64,000 bases of DNA from NCBI RefSeq assembly GCF_029277445.1, contig NZ_CP119566.1, positions 3,102,001 to 3,166,000 on the forward strand, in the 5' to 3' direction. Position numbers and translations under genes: made by a program. Shown here piece after piece: positions 52,229-62,330 of the stretch (its first letter is position 1; each line of letters starts with the position of its first letter). The notes beneath the pieces are model-generated. The model saw only the letters and a list, made by a program, of their open reading frames with translations. It searched no databases and had not been told where the DNA came from. This stretch comes from Pararhizobium qamdonense. Lineage in GTDB: Bacteria > Pseudomonadota > Alphaproteobacteria > Rhizobiales > Rhizobiaceae.

Positions 52229-52647
52229 GTCATTTCCTTTCCGTCCCGTTTCCGGGCCCGTTACCCGAAGCGTTCAAGAGCGCATCGGGTCCTCATTCTT
52301 TCCACTGTCAGGTGGAGTGTGTGACGTCTGTTTTCAACCCTTTGCCGACTACAGACCTGGGAGGCGGCGTAGTCGGATAGTAAACGGCATCTGACTGTCG
52401 CGGACCTTGCCGCGGGAGTTAACGCACACGCTTCGTGCCGGGACACGCCGACACAGAATCGTAACATAATCGCGTTGTTGCTCGCTTTTAGCAATCGCTG
52501 ATTCGACGGATTAACGGTTCTGCCGCAACCTCCCTTGGGAAGGCCGTCAGCGCGCCGCGATGCAAAATGCGCAGGGCTGCCCTGCACCTTCGGCACCGCC
52601 TCTCCCGATTTGGAGGTACAACACGGATATCCGTCATCATCCGACAT
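52229..52647. other. Intergenic region upstream of lon
   Basis: 419 bases without a convincing gene; it contains the lon promoter region. I see no strong σ32-type or σ70-type pair, no repeat and no RNA structure I can support. Confidence 0.5.
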
Positions 52648-52674
52648 GAAAAAGGCCCGCACATGGCGGGCCTT
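52648..52674 (-). terminator. Rho-independent terminator of clpX
   Basis: 9-bp stem AAGGCCCGC/GCGGGCCTT with a 5-base loop; on the minus strand followed by TTTTT. Confidence 0.78.
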
Positions 52675-52697
52675 GCTCTGGATATCGATGTCCTCCG

Positions 52698-52758
52698 GTC
52701 AAGCCGAATCAGGTCAAGCCAAAATCAGGTCTGGCCGAAGTCAGGTCAGGCCGAAACG
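52698..52758. repeat. Four tandem ~16-base repeats over the clpX stop codon
   Basis: GTCAAGCCGAATCAG, GTCAAGCCAAAATCAG, GTCTGGCCGAAGTCAG and GTCAGGCCGAAACG in a row. The fourth copy contains the clpX stop, and the others repeat the same stop-containing unit downstream, as if the gene end had been duplicated. Confidence 0.7.
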
Positions 52759-54023
52759 TTGGCCTTCTCTTCCGAGCGCTCCGAATAGATGTAGAGCGGG
52801 CGGGCGGAGCCCTTGACCACCTCGTCGGAGATGACCACTTCGCGAACGCCTTCCAGCGTCGGCAGTTCGAACATGGTGTCGAGCAGGATCTTCTCCATGA
52901 TCGAGCGCAGGCCACGGGCACCGGTCTTGCGGATGATCGCCCGCTTGGCGATTTCGCGCAGCGCGTCCTCATGGAACGTCAACTCGACGTCTTCCATCTC
53001 GAACAGCCGCTGGTACTGCTTGATCAGCGCGTTCTTCGGTTCCGACAGGATCTGGATCAGAGCCGGCTCGTCGAGATCCTCCAGCGTCGCCAGGACAGGC
53101 AGACGGCCGATGAATTCCGGGATGAGGCCGAACTTCACCAGATCTTCCGGCTCCAGTTCGCGCAGCACTTCGCCGACGCGGCGGTCTTCCGGCGACTTCA
53201 CCGAAGCACCAAAGCCGATCGAGGTCTTTTCGCCGCGCGCCGAGATGATCTTGTCGAGGCCGGCAAATGCGCCGCCGCAGATGAACAGGATGTTGGTCGT
53301 GTCAACCTGCAGGAACTCCTGCTGCGGATGCTTGCGGCCGCCCTGCGGAGGAACGGATGCGACCGTGCCTTCCATGATCTTCAGCAGCGCCTGCTGCACA
53401 CCCTCGCCCGAAACGTCCCTCGTGATCGACGGATTGTCGGACTTGCGCGAAATCTTGTCGACTTCGTCGATATAGACGATGCCGCGCTGCGCACGCTCGA
53501 CATTATAGTCGGCCGACTGCAGGAGCTTCAGGATGATGTTTTCGACATCCTCGCCGACATAACCGGCTTCCGTGAGCGTCGTGGCATCGGCCATGGTGAA
53601 CGGCACGTCGATGATGCGGGCCAAGGTCTGCGCCAGATAGGTCTTGCCGCAACCGGTCGGGCCGACGAGCATGATGTTGGATTTCGCCAACTCAACGTCG
53701 GTGCCCTTGGCGGCATGGGCCAGGCGCTTGTAATGGTTGTGGACGGCAACCGACAGGATGCGCTTGGCCTGTTGCTGGCCAATGACGTATTCGTCGAGAA
53801 CCTTGATGATCTCCTGCGGCGTCGGAACGCCATCGCGGGACTTGACCATCGATGTCTTGTTCTCTTCGCGGATGATGTCCATGCACAATTCGACGCATTC
53901 ATCGCAGATGAACACTGTCGGTCCGGCAATCAGCTTGCGGACCTCGTGCTGGCTCTTCCCGCAGAAGGAGCAGTATAGGGTATTCTTGGAGTCACCGCCG
54001 TTGCTACCGCTGACCTTGCTCAT
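52746..54023 (-). CDS. clpX: ATP-dependent Clp protease ATP-binding subunit ClpX
   Basis: A 425-residue AAA+ unfoldase: N-terminal C4 zinc finger (CSFCGKS...[10 protein letters not shown]), Walker [16 protein letters not shown], Walker [11 protein letters not shown], and an IGF-like loop for ClpP docking (IGFGAS). It delivers proteins to ClpP. The start ATG 54023 ([20 protein letters not shown]) matches the family; the upstream frame is not conserved-looking. Confidence 0.97.
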   Translation of the reverse strand: MSKVSGSNGGDSKNTLYCSFCGKSQHEVRKLIAGPTVFICDECVELCMDIIREENKTSMVKSRDGVPTPQEIIKVLDEYVIGQQQAKRILSVAVHNHYKRLAHAAKGTDVELAKSNIMLVGPTGCGKTYLAQTLARIIDVPFTMADATTLTEAGYVGEDVENIILKLLQSADYNVERAQRGIVYIDEVDKISRKSDNPSITRDVSGEGVQQALLKIMEGTVASVPPQGGRKHPQQEFLQVDTTNILFICGGAFAGLDKIISARGEKTSIGFGASVKSPEDRRVGEVLRELEPEDLVKFGLIPEFIGRLPVLATLEDLDEPALIQILSEPKNALIKQYQRLFEMEDVELTFHEDALREIAKRAIIRKTGARGLRSIMEKILLDTMFELPTLEGVREVVISDEVVKGSARPLYIYSERSEEKANVSA

Positions 54024-54325
54024 ATCACTTTCCTTCCAGCACGCCGGACACCTTGAGAGAAGGTGAAACGGACTACTCAACCCGCTCCGCACATTTTCCG
54101 CTTTGATGGCGCAAAATCACGGCGCTCTCGGGAGTACGAACCGGCTTCAAACAACCACGTTTGATGTCCGGCAGCAACGAATCTCCCACCGAATACCGAA
54201 TGCTAGGACTTCAAACTTCAACATAGCATTAACGGTCGATATTAACGGCTTTGGCCTGCGGATAAAGCCCCATGACGGTTACAATTGTGTCACAAATGCA
54301 TCTATCCGCACACAAAAGCTTGTTT
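54024..54325. other. Intergenic region between clpP and clpX
   Basis: 302 bases, the clpX upstream region. It is AT-richer than its surroundings with no gene or hairpin terminator that I can support, so clpX may have its own promoter here. Confidence 0.5.
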
Positions 54326-54958
54326 TCACGCTTCTGACGCGGCTTCCATGGCCTCACGCGAGGTGATGACCTTGTCGACGACACCCCAGCTGAGCGCTTC
54401 ATCAGCAGTCATAAAGTGGTCACGATCAAGCGTCTGTTCAACCTCTTCCAAGGTGCGGCCGGTGTGCTTGACGTAAACTTCGTTCAAACGGCGCTTCATT
54501 TTCAGGATGTCGCGGGCATGCCGTTCGATGTCGGATGCCTGGCCCTGGAAGCCGCCAGACGGCTGGTGAACCATGATGCGGGCGTTCGGCGTCGCAAAAC
54601 GCATATCCTTGTGGCCGGCCGCCAGAAGCAGCGAGCCCATGGACGCGGCCTGGCCGATGCACAGCGTCGAGACGGCCGGCTTGATGAACTGCATCGTATC
54701 GTAGATCGCCATGCCGGCGGTGACGACGCCACCCGGCGAATTGATGTAGAGGGCGATTTCCTTCTTCGGGTTTTCAGCCTCCAGGAACAGCAACTGCGCG
54801 CAGATCAGCGTTGCCATGTGGTCTTCCACCGGACCCGTCAGAAAGATGATGCGCTCTTTCAGGAGACGCGAAAAGATATCGTAGGAGCGCTCGCCGCGAT
54901 TGGTCTGTTCAACGACCATCGGCACCAGAGCCATAGCGGTATCAACGGGATTTCTCAT
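54326..54958 (-). CDS. clpP: ATP-dependent Clp protease proteolytic subunit ClpP
   Basis: A 210-residue serine protease with the triad Ser106 ([10 protein letters not shown]), His131 (IMVHQPSGG) and Asp180 (LDRDHF). It forms the tetradecameric chamber used by ClpX and ClpA. The start ATG 54958 ([18 protein letters not shown]) matches the family. Confidence 0.97.
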   Translation of the reverse strand: MRNPVDTAMALVPMVVEQTNRGERSYDIFSRLLKERIIFLTGPVEDHMATLICAQLLFLEAENPKKEIALYINSPGGVVTAGMAIYDTMQFIKPAVSTLCIGQAASMGSLLLAAGHKDMRFATPNARIMVHQPSGGFQGQASDIERHARDILKMKRRLNEVYVKHTGRTLEEVEQTLDRDHFMTADEALSWGVVDKVITSREAMEAASEA

Positions 54959-55029
54959 GTCAAACCTTTGTCTATCTGGCGCGCAAACCCTTTCGCGCAC
55001 CGGGAATCATCGGGAATATCTCTTGTCCA

Positions 55030-55060
55030 TACATAGAGTGTCCAAGTACCCCACTTCAAG
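55030..55060 (-). promoter_or_regulatory. Candidate clpP promoter
   Basis: CTTGAA (55060-55055) and CTATGT (55036-55031) spaced by 18 bases, about 75 bases before the clpP ATG. The CTTGAA element resembles rhizobial σ32 or σ70 promoters; the sigma factor is uncertain. Confidence 0.35.
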
Positions 55061-55229
55061 TCGCGAAGTCTTCATAACGTTAATACACGTTTTGAACCGC
55101 AACCTTGCCACGTCAAGCGCCCGCCCTACCCTTTAGCGGCTGCGAACGGGCGTGATAGGGGCAATCGGGGATTTATGCTGTTCCACACAGGCTTTGGCGC
55201 ATTCTGAGTGAAAAATCGGTAAATGCGGG

Positions 55230-56789
55230 TCACAGTTGCGATTCAATCGGCAGGACGCCGATAACGCCGGCAATCAGGCGGCGCCAGAAGCCGGCTTCCG
55301 GCTCGCGGCGAAGCACCCGCGCCTCATCGCCCAAGCGGTCGTGCCAGCGCAGCCGGCCGCCGTCGAGCGACAGGCGGAAGCTGTTGTCCGGGCTGGTTTC
55401 CGCATCGAAGATCGCCTCCACCTCCCGCACCAGAGCGGGGTGGGTAAAGAGCACGCCCATTTCCGTATTCAGCGATGCCGAGCGTGGGTCGAAATTCATA
55501 GAGCCGACAAAGCCGGTTTTTCCATCGACCGTGAAGGCCTTGGTGTGAAGGCTTGCGCCGCGCGAGCCGAACAGCGACATCCGCTGCGGATCGCCCGGTT
55601 CATGCGTCGCCTTCAGCTCGAACAGCACCGCCCCGCCCCTCAGCAGAGCCTTGCGGTAATTGGCATAGGCGCCGTGAACGGCAGCGACGTCGGTTGCGGC
55701 GAGCGAATTGGTCAAAACCTCGACCTTGACATGCCGCTCGACCAGCCGCGTGATCTCGGCAATGCCCTGCGCGCCGGGAATGAAATAGGGGGAAATTACC
55801 CGCACGCCATGCTGCGCCGAGGTCAGCGCCGGCATCAGTTCCCGCATCACCCAGTTGTTGCGCTTCTGCAGAAACGCTTTTTCGGGGGGATCAGACACCA
55901 GCATGGCGGCGCTCGTCCAATGCAGGACCGCGCCATCCGGCAAAAGGGTACCGTCGGGTATCGCCTTGCCGGCATGGGCCAGATAGTGCCGTCCACCCGG
56001 CGTTTGAGCGATTTTCTCCAGCTTCGTCCGGAACGCCGGCAGATAATGGGCGCGCGGCGTGCGCAACGACCCGATCGGCACCACCACGGAACTGTTCCAG
56101 TAGCGGTCAAAAACCGTTGCGGCCTCGTCGGCGACCGGCCCCAGCATCCAGACATCGAGATCGCGGAAATTCGACAGCTCATCGGCATCGAAATAGGCGT
56201 CGCCGATATTGCGCCCGCCGGCGATCACGACCCGGCCATCGGCGATCCACTGCTTGTTGTGCATGCGCCGCGTGGCCCGGAAAGGCCGCATCATCATTTC
56301 CAGCCCGCGCTTCAAACGGTCGGTGCGCGCCCGGCTTGGATTGAACAGCCGTACCTCGATATTGGCATGGCCATCCAGCGACAGGCACATGCGGTCGTGC
56401 AGCCCGGCATTGATATCATCCAACAGAAGCCGCACCTTGACGCCGCGATCAGCAGCGGCCAGCACCTCGCGGATCAGCATCCGCCCGGTCAGATCGTTCT
56501 TCCAGTAGTAATATTGCAGATCGAGGCTGCGCCCTGCCCTGCGCGCCGATATCGCCCGCAACGCAAAAGCAGCCATATTGTCGGAGACCAGCGAAATGCC
56601 GTTGAGGCCCGGGTTTTCGCCAAGCAACGGTTGCGCCAGCCGGTCCAGCTCCGTCTCCCCCTCCTGCGGCTGCAAGGCTGCCGATGCCGGCCCCTGAAGG
56701 CGGCGCCCGAAACGGCCATAGGCATAGACGGCAACCAGCGCCAGAAGAGCGAACACGGAAACTGACAGAGCGACGATATGGGCACGCAT
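55230..56789 (-). CDS. Phospholipase D family protein (cardiolipin-synthase-like)
   Basis: A 519-residue protein with an N-terminal membrane anchor (VALSVSVFALLALVAVYAYG) and two HxKxxxxD catalytic motifs (HNKQWIADGRVVIAGGRNIGD and HTKAFTVDGKTGFVGSMNFD). This is the layout of cardiolipin synthase type C/ClsC-like enzymes and of other PLD hydrolases. It may form cardiolipin or hydrolyse phospholipids at the inner membrane. It lies 18 bp downstream of the EEP hydrolase gene on the same strand, so the two are probably cotranscribed. Confidence 0.85.
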   Translation of the reverse strand: MRAHIVALSVSVFALLALVAVYAYGRFGRRLQGPASAALQPQEGETELDRLAQPLLGENPGLNGISLVSDNMAAFALRAISARRAGRSLDLQYYYWKNDLTGRMLIREVLAAADRGVKVRLLLDDINAGLHDRMCLSLDGHANIEVRLFNPSRARTDRLKRGLEMMMRPFRATRRMHNKQWIADGRVVIAGGRNIGDAYFDADELSNFRDLDVWMLGPVADEAATVFDRYWNSSVVVPIGSLRTPRAHYLPAFRTKLEKIAQTPGGRHYLAHAGKAIPDGTLLPDGAVLHWTSAAMLVSDPPEKAFLQKRNNWVMRELMPALTSAQHGVRVISPYFIPGAQGIAEITRLVERHVKVEVLTNSLAATDVAAVHGAYANYRKALLRGGAVLFELKATHEPGDPQRMSLFGSRGASLHTKAFTVDGKTGFVGSMNFDPRSASLNTEMGVLFTHPALVREVEAIFDAETSPDNSFRLSLDGGRLRWHDRLGDEARVLRREPEAGFWRRLIAGVIGVLPIESQL

Positions 56790-56807
56790 GCTAGGACGGC
56801 CTGTTGG

Positions 56808-57656
56808 TCATGGTTGCGCGGCGGAGACCGCTTGCGCCGGCTTTGCCTCGCCCAGCGCGGCCTTCAGATCGATATAGGCCTTGATCGGCAGGTGATCGGA
56901 GGCGACGCGCGACAGCGGCGTGTTATGGACCTCGACGGCGGTCACCAGATTGTGCGGGCTTCCCATCACCCGGTCGAGGGCCAATAGCGGAAAGCGCGAG
57001 GGAAAACTCGGCACGGCGGTTGCGGCGTGATCAAAGATCGGGCTCAGCGAACTCAGCGCCGAGCGGCGGCCCATCCGCCACTCGTTGAGATCGCCGATCA
57101 ACAGCGTCGGCCGCTCTTCCGCCTCGCTGATGGCAGCGATGATCGCCGCCGCCTGGCGGGCGCGGGAATGCCGCAGCAGGCCAAAATGCGCGGCAATGAT
57201 CCGGAGCGGTCCGGCCTTCAAGTCGAGATCCACAACCAGCGCGCCGCGCGGCTCGACACCCGGCAGTTTCAGCTGATGGACCTTGGCGACCGCGCCTTCG
57301 CGCAACAGCAGCACATTGCCGTGCCAGCCATGGCCCTTGGCGGAAAAGGCTGCGATCGGCACCGCGATCAGGTGACAGTCGCGGTGCAGCCGCTCAAGAT
57401 CAAGCAGGCCCGCGCGCTCGCCAAACCGCTGGTCGGCCTCCTGCAGCGCGATGATATCGGCGCCGATTTCGCTGATCACATCGGTGATGCGGCCGGGGTC
57501 GAAACGATTGTCGGTACCGACGCATTTGTGGATATTGTAGGAGGCAATGACGGTATCGCCGCGGTCGCCTGCCGGATCCCTGCCCGCCAGGGATACGCGT
57601 TTTCCGCGGATGGCGGCCAGAATGCCCGCTGACAGGCTGGTATGCGACGAAGCCAT
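56808..57656 (-). CDS. Endonuclease/exonuclease/phosphatase family protein
   Basis: A 282-residue EEP-fold protein with ASYNIHKCVG, IIALQEAD, GDLNEW and the catalytic SDHLPI. The family cleaves DNA, RNA or phospholipid headgroups; beside a PLD-type gene, a lipid role is plausible but not shown. ATG 57656 (MASSHTSLSAGIL) is chosen; upstream starts (e.g. MSMSCLV) exist but look less protein-like. Similar gene pairs of EEP and PLD-family proteins occur in other Proteobacteria. Confidence 0.8.
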   Translation of the reverse strand: MASSHTSLSAGILAAIRGKRVSLAGRDPAGDRGDTVIASYNIHKCVGTDNRFDPGRITDVISEIGADIIALQEADQRFGERAGLLDLERLHRDCHLIAVPIAAFSAKGHGWHGNVLLLREGAVAKVHQLKLPGVEPRGALVVDLDLKAGPLRIIAAHFGLLRHSRARQAAAIIAAISEAEERPTLLIGDLNEWRMGRRSALSSLSPIFDHAATAVPSFPSRFPLLALDRVMGSPHNLVTAVEVHNTPLSRVASDHLPIKAYIDLKAALGEAKPAQAVSAAQP

Positions 57657-57872
57657 AGTCTCTCTCTGGTCGTTGCCGTTCACCAAGCAAGACATAGACA
57701 TGTCGCACCGCAAGGCAAGACGGCATCCGCCAGATCGGCGCATTTCACGGGATGAGATGCGATTTTGCGGGTGGGGAAATCTAGCAGCAGCATGACAATC
57801 TGCTTGTCGGGTTCGCAGCACTCGCCATAAATCACAAGCGCCAGACGCCGTTTCATCCAGTGAGAATGCACA

Positions 57873-59120
57873 ATGCCGATACCTTCAGCCATTACCATCC
57901 AGCCGGACACGCGAACCGCCCATATCGACGTGCGCGATCCCGCTTTCTACACGAACCCGCTTTCCGCCTACGCCGCCCTGCATGCCCAATGTCCGTCCTT
58001 CTTCTGGGAGGAACAGCAGCAATGGTATTTTGCGGGCTACGATCAGGTGAACAGCCTGTTGCGCGACCGGCGTTTCGGCCGGCAGATCCTGCATGTGGCA
58101 ACCCGCGAGGAGCTGGGCCTGCCCGAGCCCAAGCCGCATCTTGCAGATTTCGACCGTCTGGAAGCCCATTCGCTGCTGGAGCTTGAACCACCCGCCCATA
58201 CGCGGCTGCGCACGCTGGTCAACCGCGCCTTTGTTTCGCGCCAGATCGAACAGCTGAAGCCGGATATTGCCGCCCTTTCCCATTCCCTTATCGACGGTTT
58301 TAAGAAGGATGGGCATGTGGAGCTGTTGAAAGCTTACGCCGAGATCGTGCCGGTGACCGTGATCGCCCGGATGCTCGGCGTGCCCACAGACATGGCGCCC
58401 AAACTGCTCGACTGGTCGCACCGCATGGTGAAAATGTATGTGTTCAATCCGTCGCTGGAGACCGAACAGGATGCAAACCAGGCGTCGGCCGAGTTTGCCG
58501 AATACCTGAAGGGGATTATCGGCTGGAAGCGGCAAAATCCGGCCGACGATCTCCTGACCCATATGATCACCACGGAAAAGGACGGCGAGCGGCTGTCCGA
58601 CGACGAGCTGATTTCTACGGTTGTGCTTCTCTTGAACGCCGGACATGAGGCCACCGTGCATCAGCTCGGCAATGCCGTGCACACCCTGCTGGAAACCGGC
58701 ACATCGCCAAAGGACGTGTTTTCCAGCGATACCACCACCGAACGGACCATCGAGGAGACGATGCGCTATGCCGCGCCGCTGCATATCTTCCAGCGCTATG
58801 CCCTGTCCGACATTGAGCTCGAAGACGGCATCACCCTGAAGAAGGGCGACAAGATCGGGCTGTTGCTTGGAGCTGCCAATGTCGATCCGAAGAAATTCTC
58901 CGATCCCCTCACCTTCCGTCCCGGCCGCAACGAAGGCGCACACGTATCCTTCGGTGCAGGACTGCATTTCTGCATCGGAGCGCCCTTGGCACGGCTGGAA
59001 CTGAAACTATCGCTGCCGATCCTGTTCGAAAGGCTGCCCGGCCTGCGGCTTGCGGCCGAACCACAGGTCAAGGACAGCTATCATTTCCACGGGCTGGAGC
59101 GGCTGGAGCTGGAATGGTAG
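57873..59120 (+). CDS. Cytochrome P450
   Basis: A 415-residue bacterial class I P450: I-helix oxygen motif LLNAGHEAT (about residue 250-259), ExxR in the K helix (IEETMRYAAP), and heme-binding loop FGAGLHFCIGAPLARLE with Cys367. It oxidises an unknown substrate and needs an external ferredoxin and reductase, none of which is seen nearby. It is soluble, with no signal or membrane segment. Monocistronic between the EEP gene (divergent) and an SDR gene (convergent). Confidence 0.94.
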   Translation: MPIPSAITIQPDTRTAHIDVRDPAFYTNPLSAYAALHAQCPSFFWEEQQQWYFAGYDQVNSLLRDRRFGRQILHVATREELGLPEPKPHLADFDRLEAHSLLELEPPAHTRLRTLVNRAFVSRQIEQLKPDIAALSHSLIDGFKKDGHVELLKAYAEIVPVTVIARMLGVPTDMAPKLLDWSHRMVKMYVFNPSLETEQDANQASAEFAEYLKGIIGWKRQNPADDLLTHMITTEKDGERLSDDELISTVVLLLNAGHEATVHQLGNAVHTLLETGTSPKDVFSSDTTTERTIEETMRYAAPLHIFQRYALSDIELEDGITLKKGDKIGLLLGAANVDPKKFSDPLTFRPGRNEGAHVSFGAGLHFCIGAPLARLELKLSLPILFERLPGLRLAAEPQVKDSYHFHGLERLELEW

Positions 59121-59160
59121 AACGGACGGCGCAGCATTCGAGCTGCGCCGAGCCTTTTCC

Positions 59161-60006
59161 TCACTCCGGAAAATCCGCCGCTTCGGTAACGTCGGCCCAG
59201 GCCTCGAAATCGCGGCGCAACGTGTCGATCTTGCCGCGCCCGCCAGCCAGCGCCGCCTTGCCCAGGAGCAGACGCAGCGGTGGGTTTTCGGCTTCGACGG
59301 CCTTGATGATCGCCTTCACGGCCCGCTCCGGATCGCCCGGCTGCTTGCCATTGCGTTCGCGGATGCCCGCGGCATTCTTGCCGGCCGTGCCGCTGTAGTC
59401 GTCGATCGTCTGCGGCGCTTCATTGGCCGAGCGTCCGGCCCAATCGGTTCTGAAACCGCTGGGCTCCACCAGAAGGACCTTGATGCCGAGCGGCGCTGTC
59501 TCAAGCGACAGAGCCTCGGACAGGCCTTCGACGGCGAATTTGGTGGCGTTGTAGAAGCCGACGGCCGGGCCGCCGCGAATGCCGCCGATGGAGGATATGT
59601 TGACGACGGTGCCGGACCGCTGCTGGCGCATGGCAGGCAGAACCGCCCGCGTGACGGCGGCAAGACCCCAGACGTTGATTTCGAACATGCGGCGGACTTC
59701 GTCCATCTCGCTTTCCTCGACCGAGCCGAAATAGCCAATACCGGCATTGTTGACGAGGACGTCGATGCGGCCGAAACCGGCGAGTGCCGCCTGGACTGCA
59801 GCCTCGACCTCATCCGGCTTGGTGACGTCGAGCTGCAAGGCCAGAGCCTTGTCCTCGTTGCCGGTAACAAGGTCTTCGACCTGCGCCGGATTGCGGGCGG
59901 TCACGACGGTCGGGTAACCGAGCGAGAGTGTCTGCTGTGCCAGTTGCCGGCCAAAACCGGTTGAGCAACCGGTGATGAACCAGACGGGTTTATCGGCGTG
60001 GGACAT
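59161..60006 (-). CDS. Short-chain dehydrogenase/reductase
   Basis: A 281-residue SDR with the classical motifs: TGCSTGFG (NAD(P) binding), NNAGIGYFG, a catalytic Ser in NISSIGG and YNATK. It is an oxidoreductase of unknown substrate, of the oxidoreductase-with-long-C-terminus group. It lies 84 bp downstream of the cupin gene on the same strand. Confidence 0.85.
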   Translation of the reverse strand: MSHADKPVWFITGCSTGFGRQLAQQTLSLGYPTVVTARNPAQVEDLVTGNEDKALALQLDVTKPDEVEAAVQAALAGFGRIDVLVNNAGIGYFGSVEESEMDEVRRMFEINVWGLAAVTRAVLPAMRQQRSGTVVNISSIGGIRGGPAVGFYNATKFAVEGLSEALSLETAPLGIKVLLVEPSGFRTDWAGRSANEAPQTIDDYSGTAGKNAAGIRERNGKQPGDPERAVKAIIKAVEAENPPLRLLLGKAALAGGRGKIDTLRRDFEAWADVTEAADFPE

Positions 60007-60090
60007 GAGATTTCTCCTGAAAAATATTCGACAATATTCGACAATATGAAGTGTGCAGTATGAGAGACGTCATCCACCCGGGCGGGAATA

Positions 60091-60435
60091 CTAGACCCGG
60101 ATGACATAATCCTTGCGAGTCGTTTCAATCACTTCCCAGGTTCCCTTGAAGCCAGGTCTGAGGATCATGCTGTCGCCGGCCTTCAAGTGCGTTTCGGCAC
60201 CGCCGTCTTCCGTCACGATCGAAAGGCCGGACAGGATGTGGAAATATTCCCACTCGTCATAGACGATCCGCCACTTGCCCGGCGTTGCCTCCCAGATGCC
60301 GGCATAAATGCCGCCGTCAGTTTCCTCGAAATTCCAGGTCCGGAATTGCGGCGTGCCGGAAATCAAGCGGTCAGGCGCCGGCGCGCCCGCCTCGGGCTCG
60401 AGAGATGCAGGATCGAAAATCAGCGCGTTGGTCAT
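60091..60435 (-). CDS. Cupin domain protein (DUF861-like)
   Basis: A 114-residue single cupin of the DUF861/cupin_3 type (GIWEATPGKWRIVYDEWEYF, FHILSGLSIVTEDGG, GDSMILRPGFKGTWEV). The metal-binding His set is reduced (one His in EYFHI). Function unknown. It lies between the SDR and O-acetylhomoserine sulfhydrylase genes. Confidence 0.78.
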   Translation of the reverse strand: MTNALIFDPASLEPEAGAPAPDRLISGTPQFRTWNFEETDGGIYAGIWEATPGKWRIVYDEWEYFHILSGLSIVTEDGGAETHLKAGDSMILRPGFKGTWEVIETTRKDYVIRV

Positions 60436-60489
60436 GGATGCTCCGCATGAACAAGGAGATGGCCGGCGAACCGGCCATCTTTGAAGGGA

Positions 60490-61770
60490 TCAGGCTTTCG
60501 CCAGCGACTGTTCGAGATCGGCGATGATATCAGCAACATCCTCGATCCCGACCGACAGGCGCACGACTTCCGGGCCAGCGCCGGCCGCCGTCTGCTGTTC
60601 CGGCGTCAACTGCCGGTGCGTGGTCGAAGCAGGGTGGATCACCAGCGAGCGTGTGTCGCCGATATTGGCGAGATGCGAGACCATTTCCAGGCCCTCGACA
60701 AAGCGCTTTCCGGCCTCGTATCCATCTTTCAGGCCGAAGGTGAAGACGGCGCCGGCACCACGCTTGGAATATTTCTGCTGCAGTCCGTGATTGGCGTCAC
60801 TTTCAAGACCGGCATATTTCACCCAGGCCACCTTGTCATGGCTGCTCAGCCATGTGGCAACCGCCAGCGCATTGTCGCAATGGCGCTGCATTCTGAGCGG
60901 CAGCGTCTCAATGCCGGTCAGGAGCAGGAAGGCGTTGAACGGCGAAATAGCCGGGCCGAAATCGCGCAGGCCCAGAACCCGGCAGGCGATAGCGAAGGCG
61001 AAATTGCCGAAGGTCGCATGCAGCACCATGCCGGCATATTCCGGGCGCGGTTCCGACAGGATCGGGTATTTGCCGGATTTCGACCAGTCGAACGTGCCGC
61101 CATCGACAATCACGCCACCCATCGAATTGCCATGGCCGCCCATGAACTTGGTCAGCGAATGCACGATGATATCGGCACCGTGCTCGATCGGCTGGATCAG
61201 ATAGGGCGTTGCCATCGTGTTATCGACGATCAGCGGCAGGCCATGCTTCTTGGCGACGGCGGAAATGGCGGCGATGTCGACAAAAGTGCCGCCGGGATTG
61301 GCGAGGCTCTCGATGAAGATCGCCTTGGTGCGGTCATCGATCTGACTTTCGAACGAGGCGATATCGTTGGTATCCACCCAGCGCACCTGCCAGTCGAACG
61401 ACTTGAAGGCATTGCCGAACTGGTTCACCGAGCCGCCGTAGAGCTGGCGGGCTGCAAGGAAGTTGTCGCCGGGGCTCATGATGGCGTGGAAGACCAGAAG
61501 CTGCGCGGCATGGCCGGAGGCGACAGCAAGCGCTGCCGTGCCGCCTTCAAGGGCCGCGACGCGCTCTTCGAGCACCGCCTGGGTCGGGTTCATGATTCGC
61601 GTGTAGATATTGCCGAACGCCTGCAGGCCGAACAGCGAGGCGGCGTGGTCGGTGTCGTTGAAAACGAAGCTGGTCGTCTGGTAGATCGGCGTTGCCCGCG
61701 CGCCCGTCGTCGGGTCCGGCGCTGCTCCTGCGTGGATCGCAAGCGTGTTGAAACCGGGTTTGTTGGTCAT
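60490..61770 (-). CDS. O-acetylhomoserine aminocarboxypropyltransferase
   Basis: A 426-residue PLP enzyme of the Cys/Met metabolism family with the PLP Lys208 in VHSLTKFMGG, AALEGGTAALAVASGHAA and a SLANPGGTFVD loop. Length and motifs match the MetY type, which makes homocysteine from O-acetylhomoserine and sulfide in methionine synthesis. It starts at ATG 61770 (MTNKPGFNTLAIHAG) with GGGAGG upstream. No SAM-II riboswitch was found in the leader. Confidence 0.9.
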   Translation of the reverse strand: MTNKPGFNTLAIHAGAAPDPTTGARATPIYQTTSFVFNDTDHAASLFGLQAFGNIYTRIMNPTQAVLEERVAALEGGTAALAVASGHAAQLLVFHAIMSPGDNFLAARQLYGGSVNQFGNAFKSFDWQVRWVDTNDIASFESQIDDRTKAIFIESLANPGGTFVDIAAISAVAKKHGLPLIVDNTMATPYLIQPIEHGADIIVHSLTKFMGGHGNSMGGVIVDGGTFDWSKSGKYPILSEPRPEYAGMVLHATFGNFAFAIACRVLGLRDFGPAISPFNAFLLLTGIETLPLRMQRHCDNALAVATWLSSHDKVAWVKYAGLESDANHGLQQKYSKRGAGAVFTFGLKDGYEAGKRFVEGLEMVSHLANIGDTRSLVIHPASTTHRQLTPEQQTAAGAGPEVVRLSVGIEDVADIIADLEQSLAKA

Positions 61771-61901
61771 GGATGTGTCCTCCCTTGGTCAAGTTCGGCG
61801 CACTATTTCAGAGGCAGTACCGTGCGGTCAAAGACTGTTTTGCCTGATTTGCAGGCCGCGCGAGCAAGGAATTCCAAATCCTTGAGCCCACGGTTGCAAA
61901 A

Positions 61902-62330
61902 TCAGCCGACCAGCCGCGGATACTCGATCGCCGGGCAGCGGTCCATCACCACCTTGATGCCGTTTTCCTCAGCCTTTGCCGCAGCTTGGTCGTCGCGCAC
62001 GGCCAGTTGCGTCCAGATGAATTGGGGCTGGTTTTTCAAGGCGAGGATTTCATCGACCAGGGCCGGAAGCGCATCTGCGGCGCGGAACACATCGACCATA
62101 TCGACCGGTTCGGGAATATCGGCAAGCGTGGCGTAAACCGTCTGGCCGTGGATTTCCTTGCCCGCCTGGCCCGGATTGACCGGGAAAACCGTGTAGCCCT
62201 TGCGCAGCAGGAACGCCATCACGCGGTAGCTCGGCCGCTCCGCATTGGGCGATGCGCCGACCAGGGCAATTGTTTTCGTCGCGCGCAAAATATCGGAGAG
62301 ATAATAGTCGGGATAGACATCATGATTCAT
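61902..62330 (-). CDS. CoA-binding protein
   Basis: A 142-residue Rossmann-type CoA-binding domain (IALVGASPNAERPSYRV, then PVNPGQAGKEIHGQTVYATL). It matches the YccU-like family of single-domain CoA-binding proteins; exact role unknown. ATG 62330 (MNHDVYPDYYLSD) is chosen, as residues upstream are unlikely to be coding. It lies upstream of the O-acetylhomoserine sulfhydrylase gene, 130 bp away on the same strand. Confidence 0.87.
   Translation of the reverse strand: MNHDVYPDYYLSDILRATKTIALVGASPNAERPSYRVMAFLLRKGYTVFPVNPGQAGKEIHGQTVYATLADIPEPVDMVDVFRAADALPALVDEILALKNQPQFIWTQLAVRDDQAAAKAEENGIKVVMDRCPAIEYPRLVG

Noticed and set aside
52229..52500. Heat-shock (σ32) promoter upstream of lon
   Set aside because: TTGAAA and CTTGAA occur, but no -10 element at a proper distance follows either of them.
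61771..61900. Possible SAM-II riboswitch upstream of the O-acetylhomoserine sulfhydrylase gene
   Set aside because: SAM-II elements regulate met genes in this group, but the stem and the conserved AGCTAAA-type core were not found in the 130-base leader.
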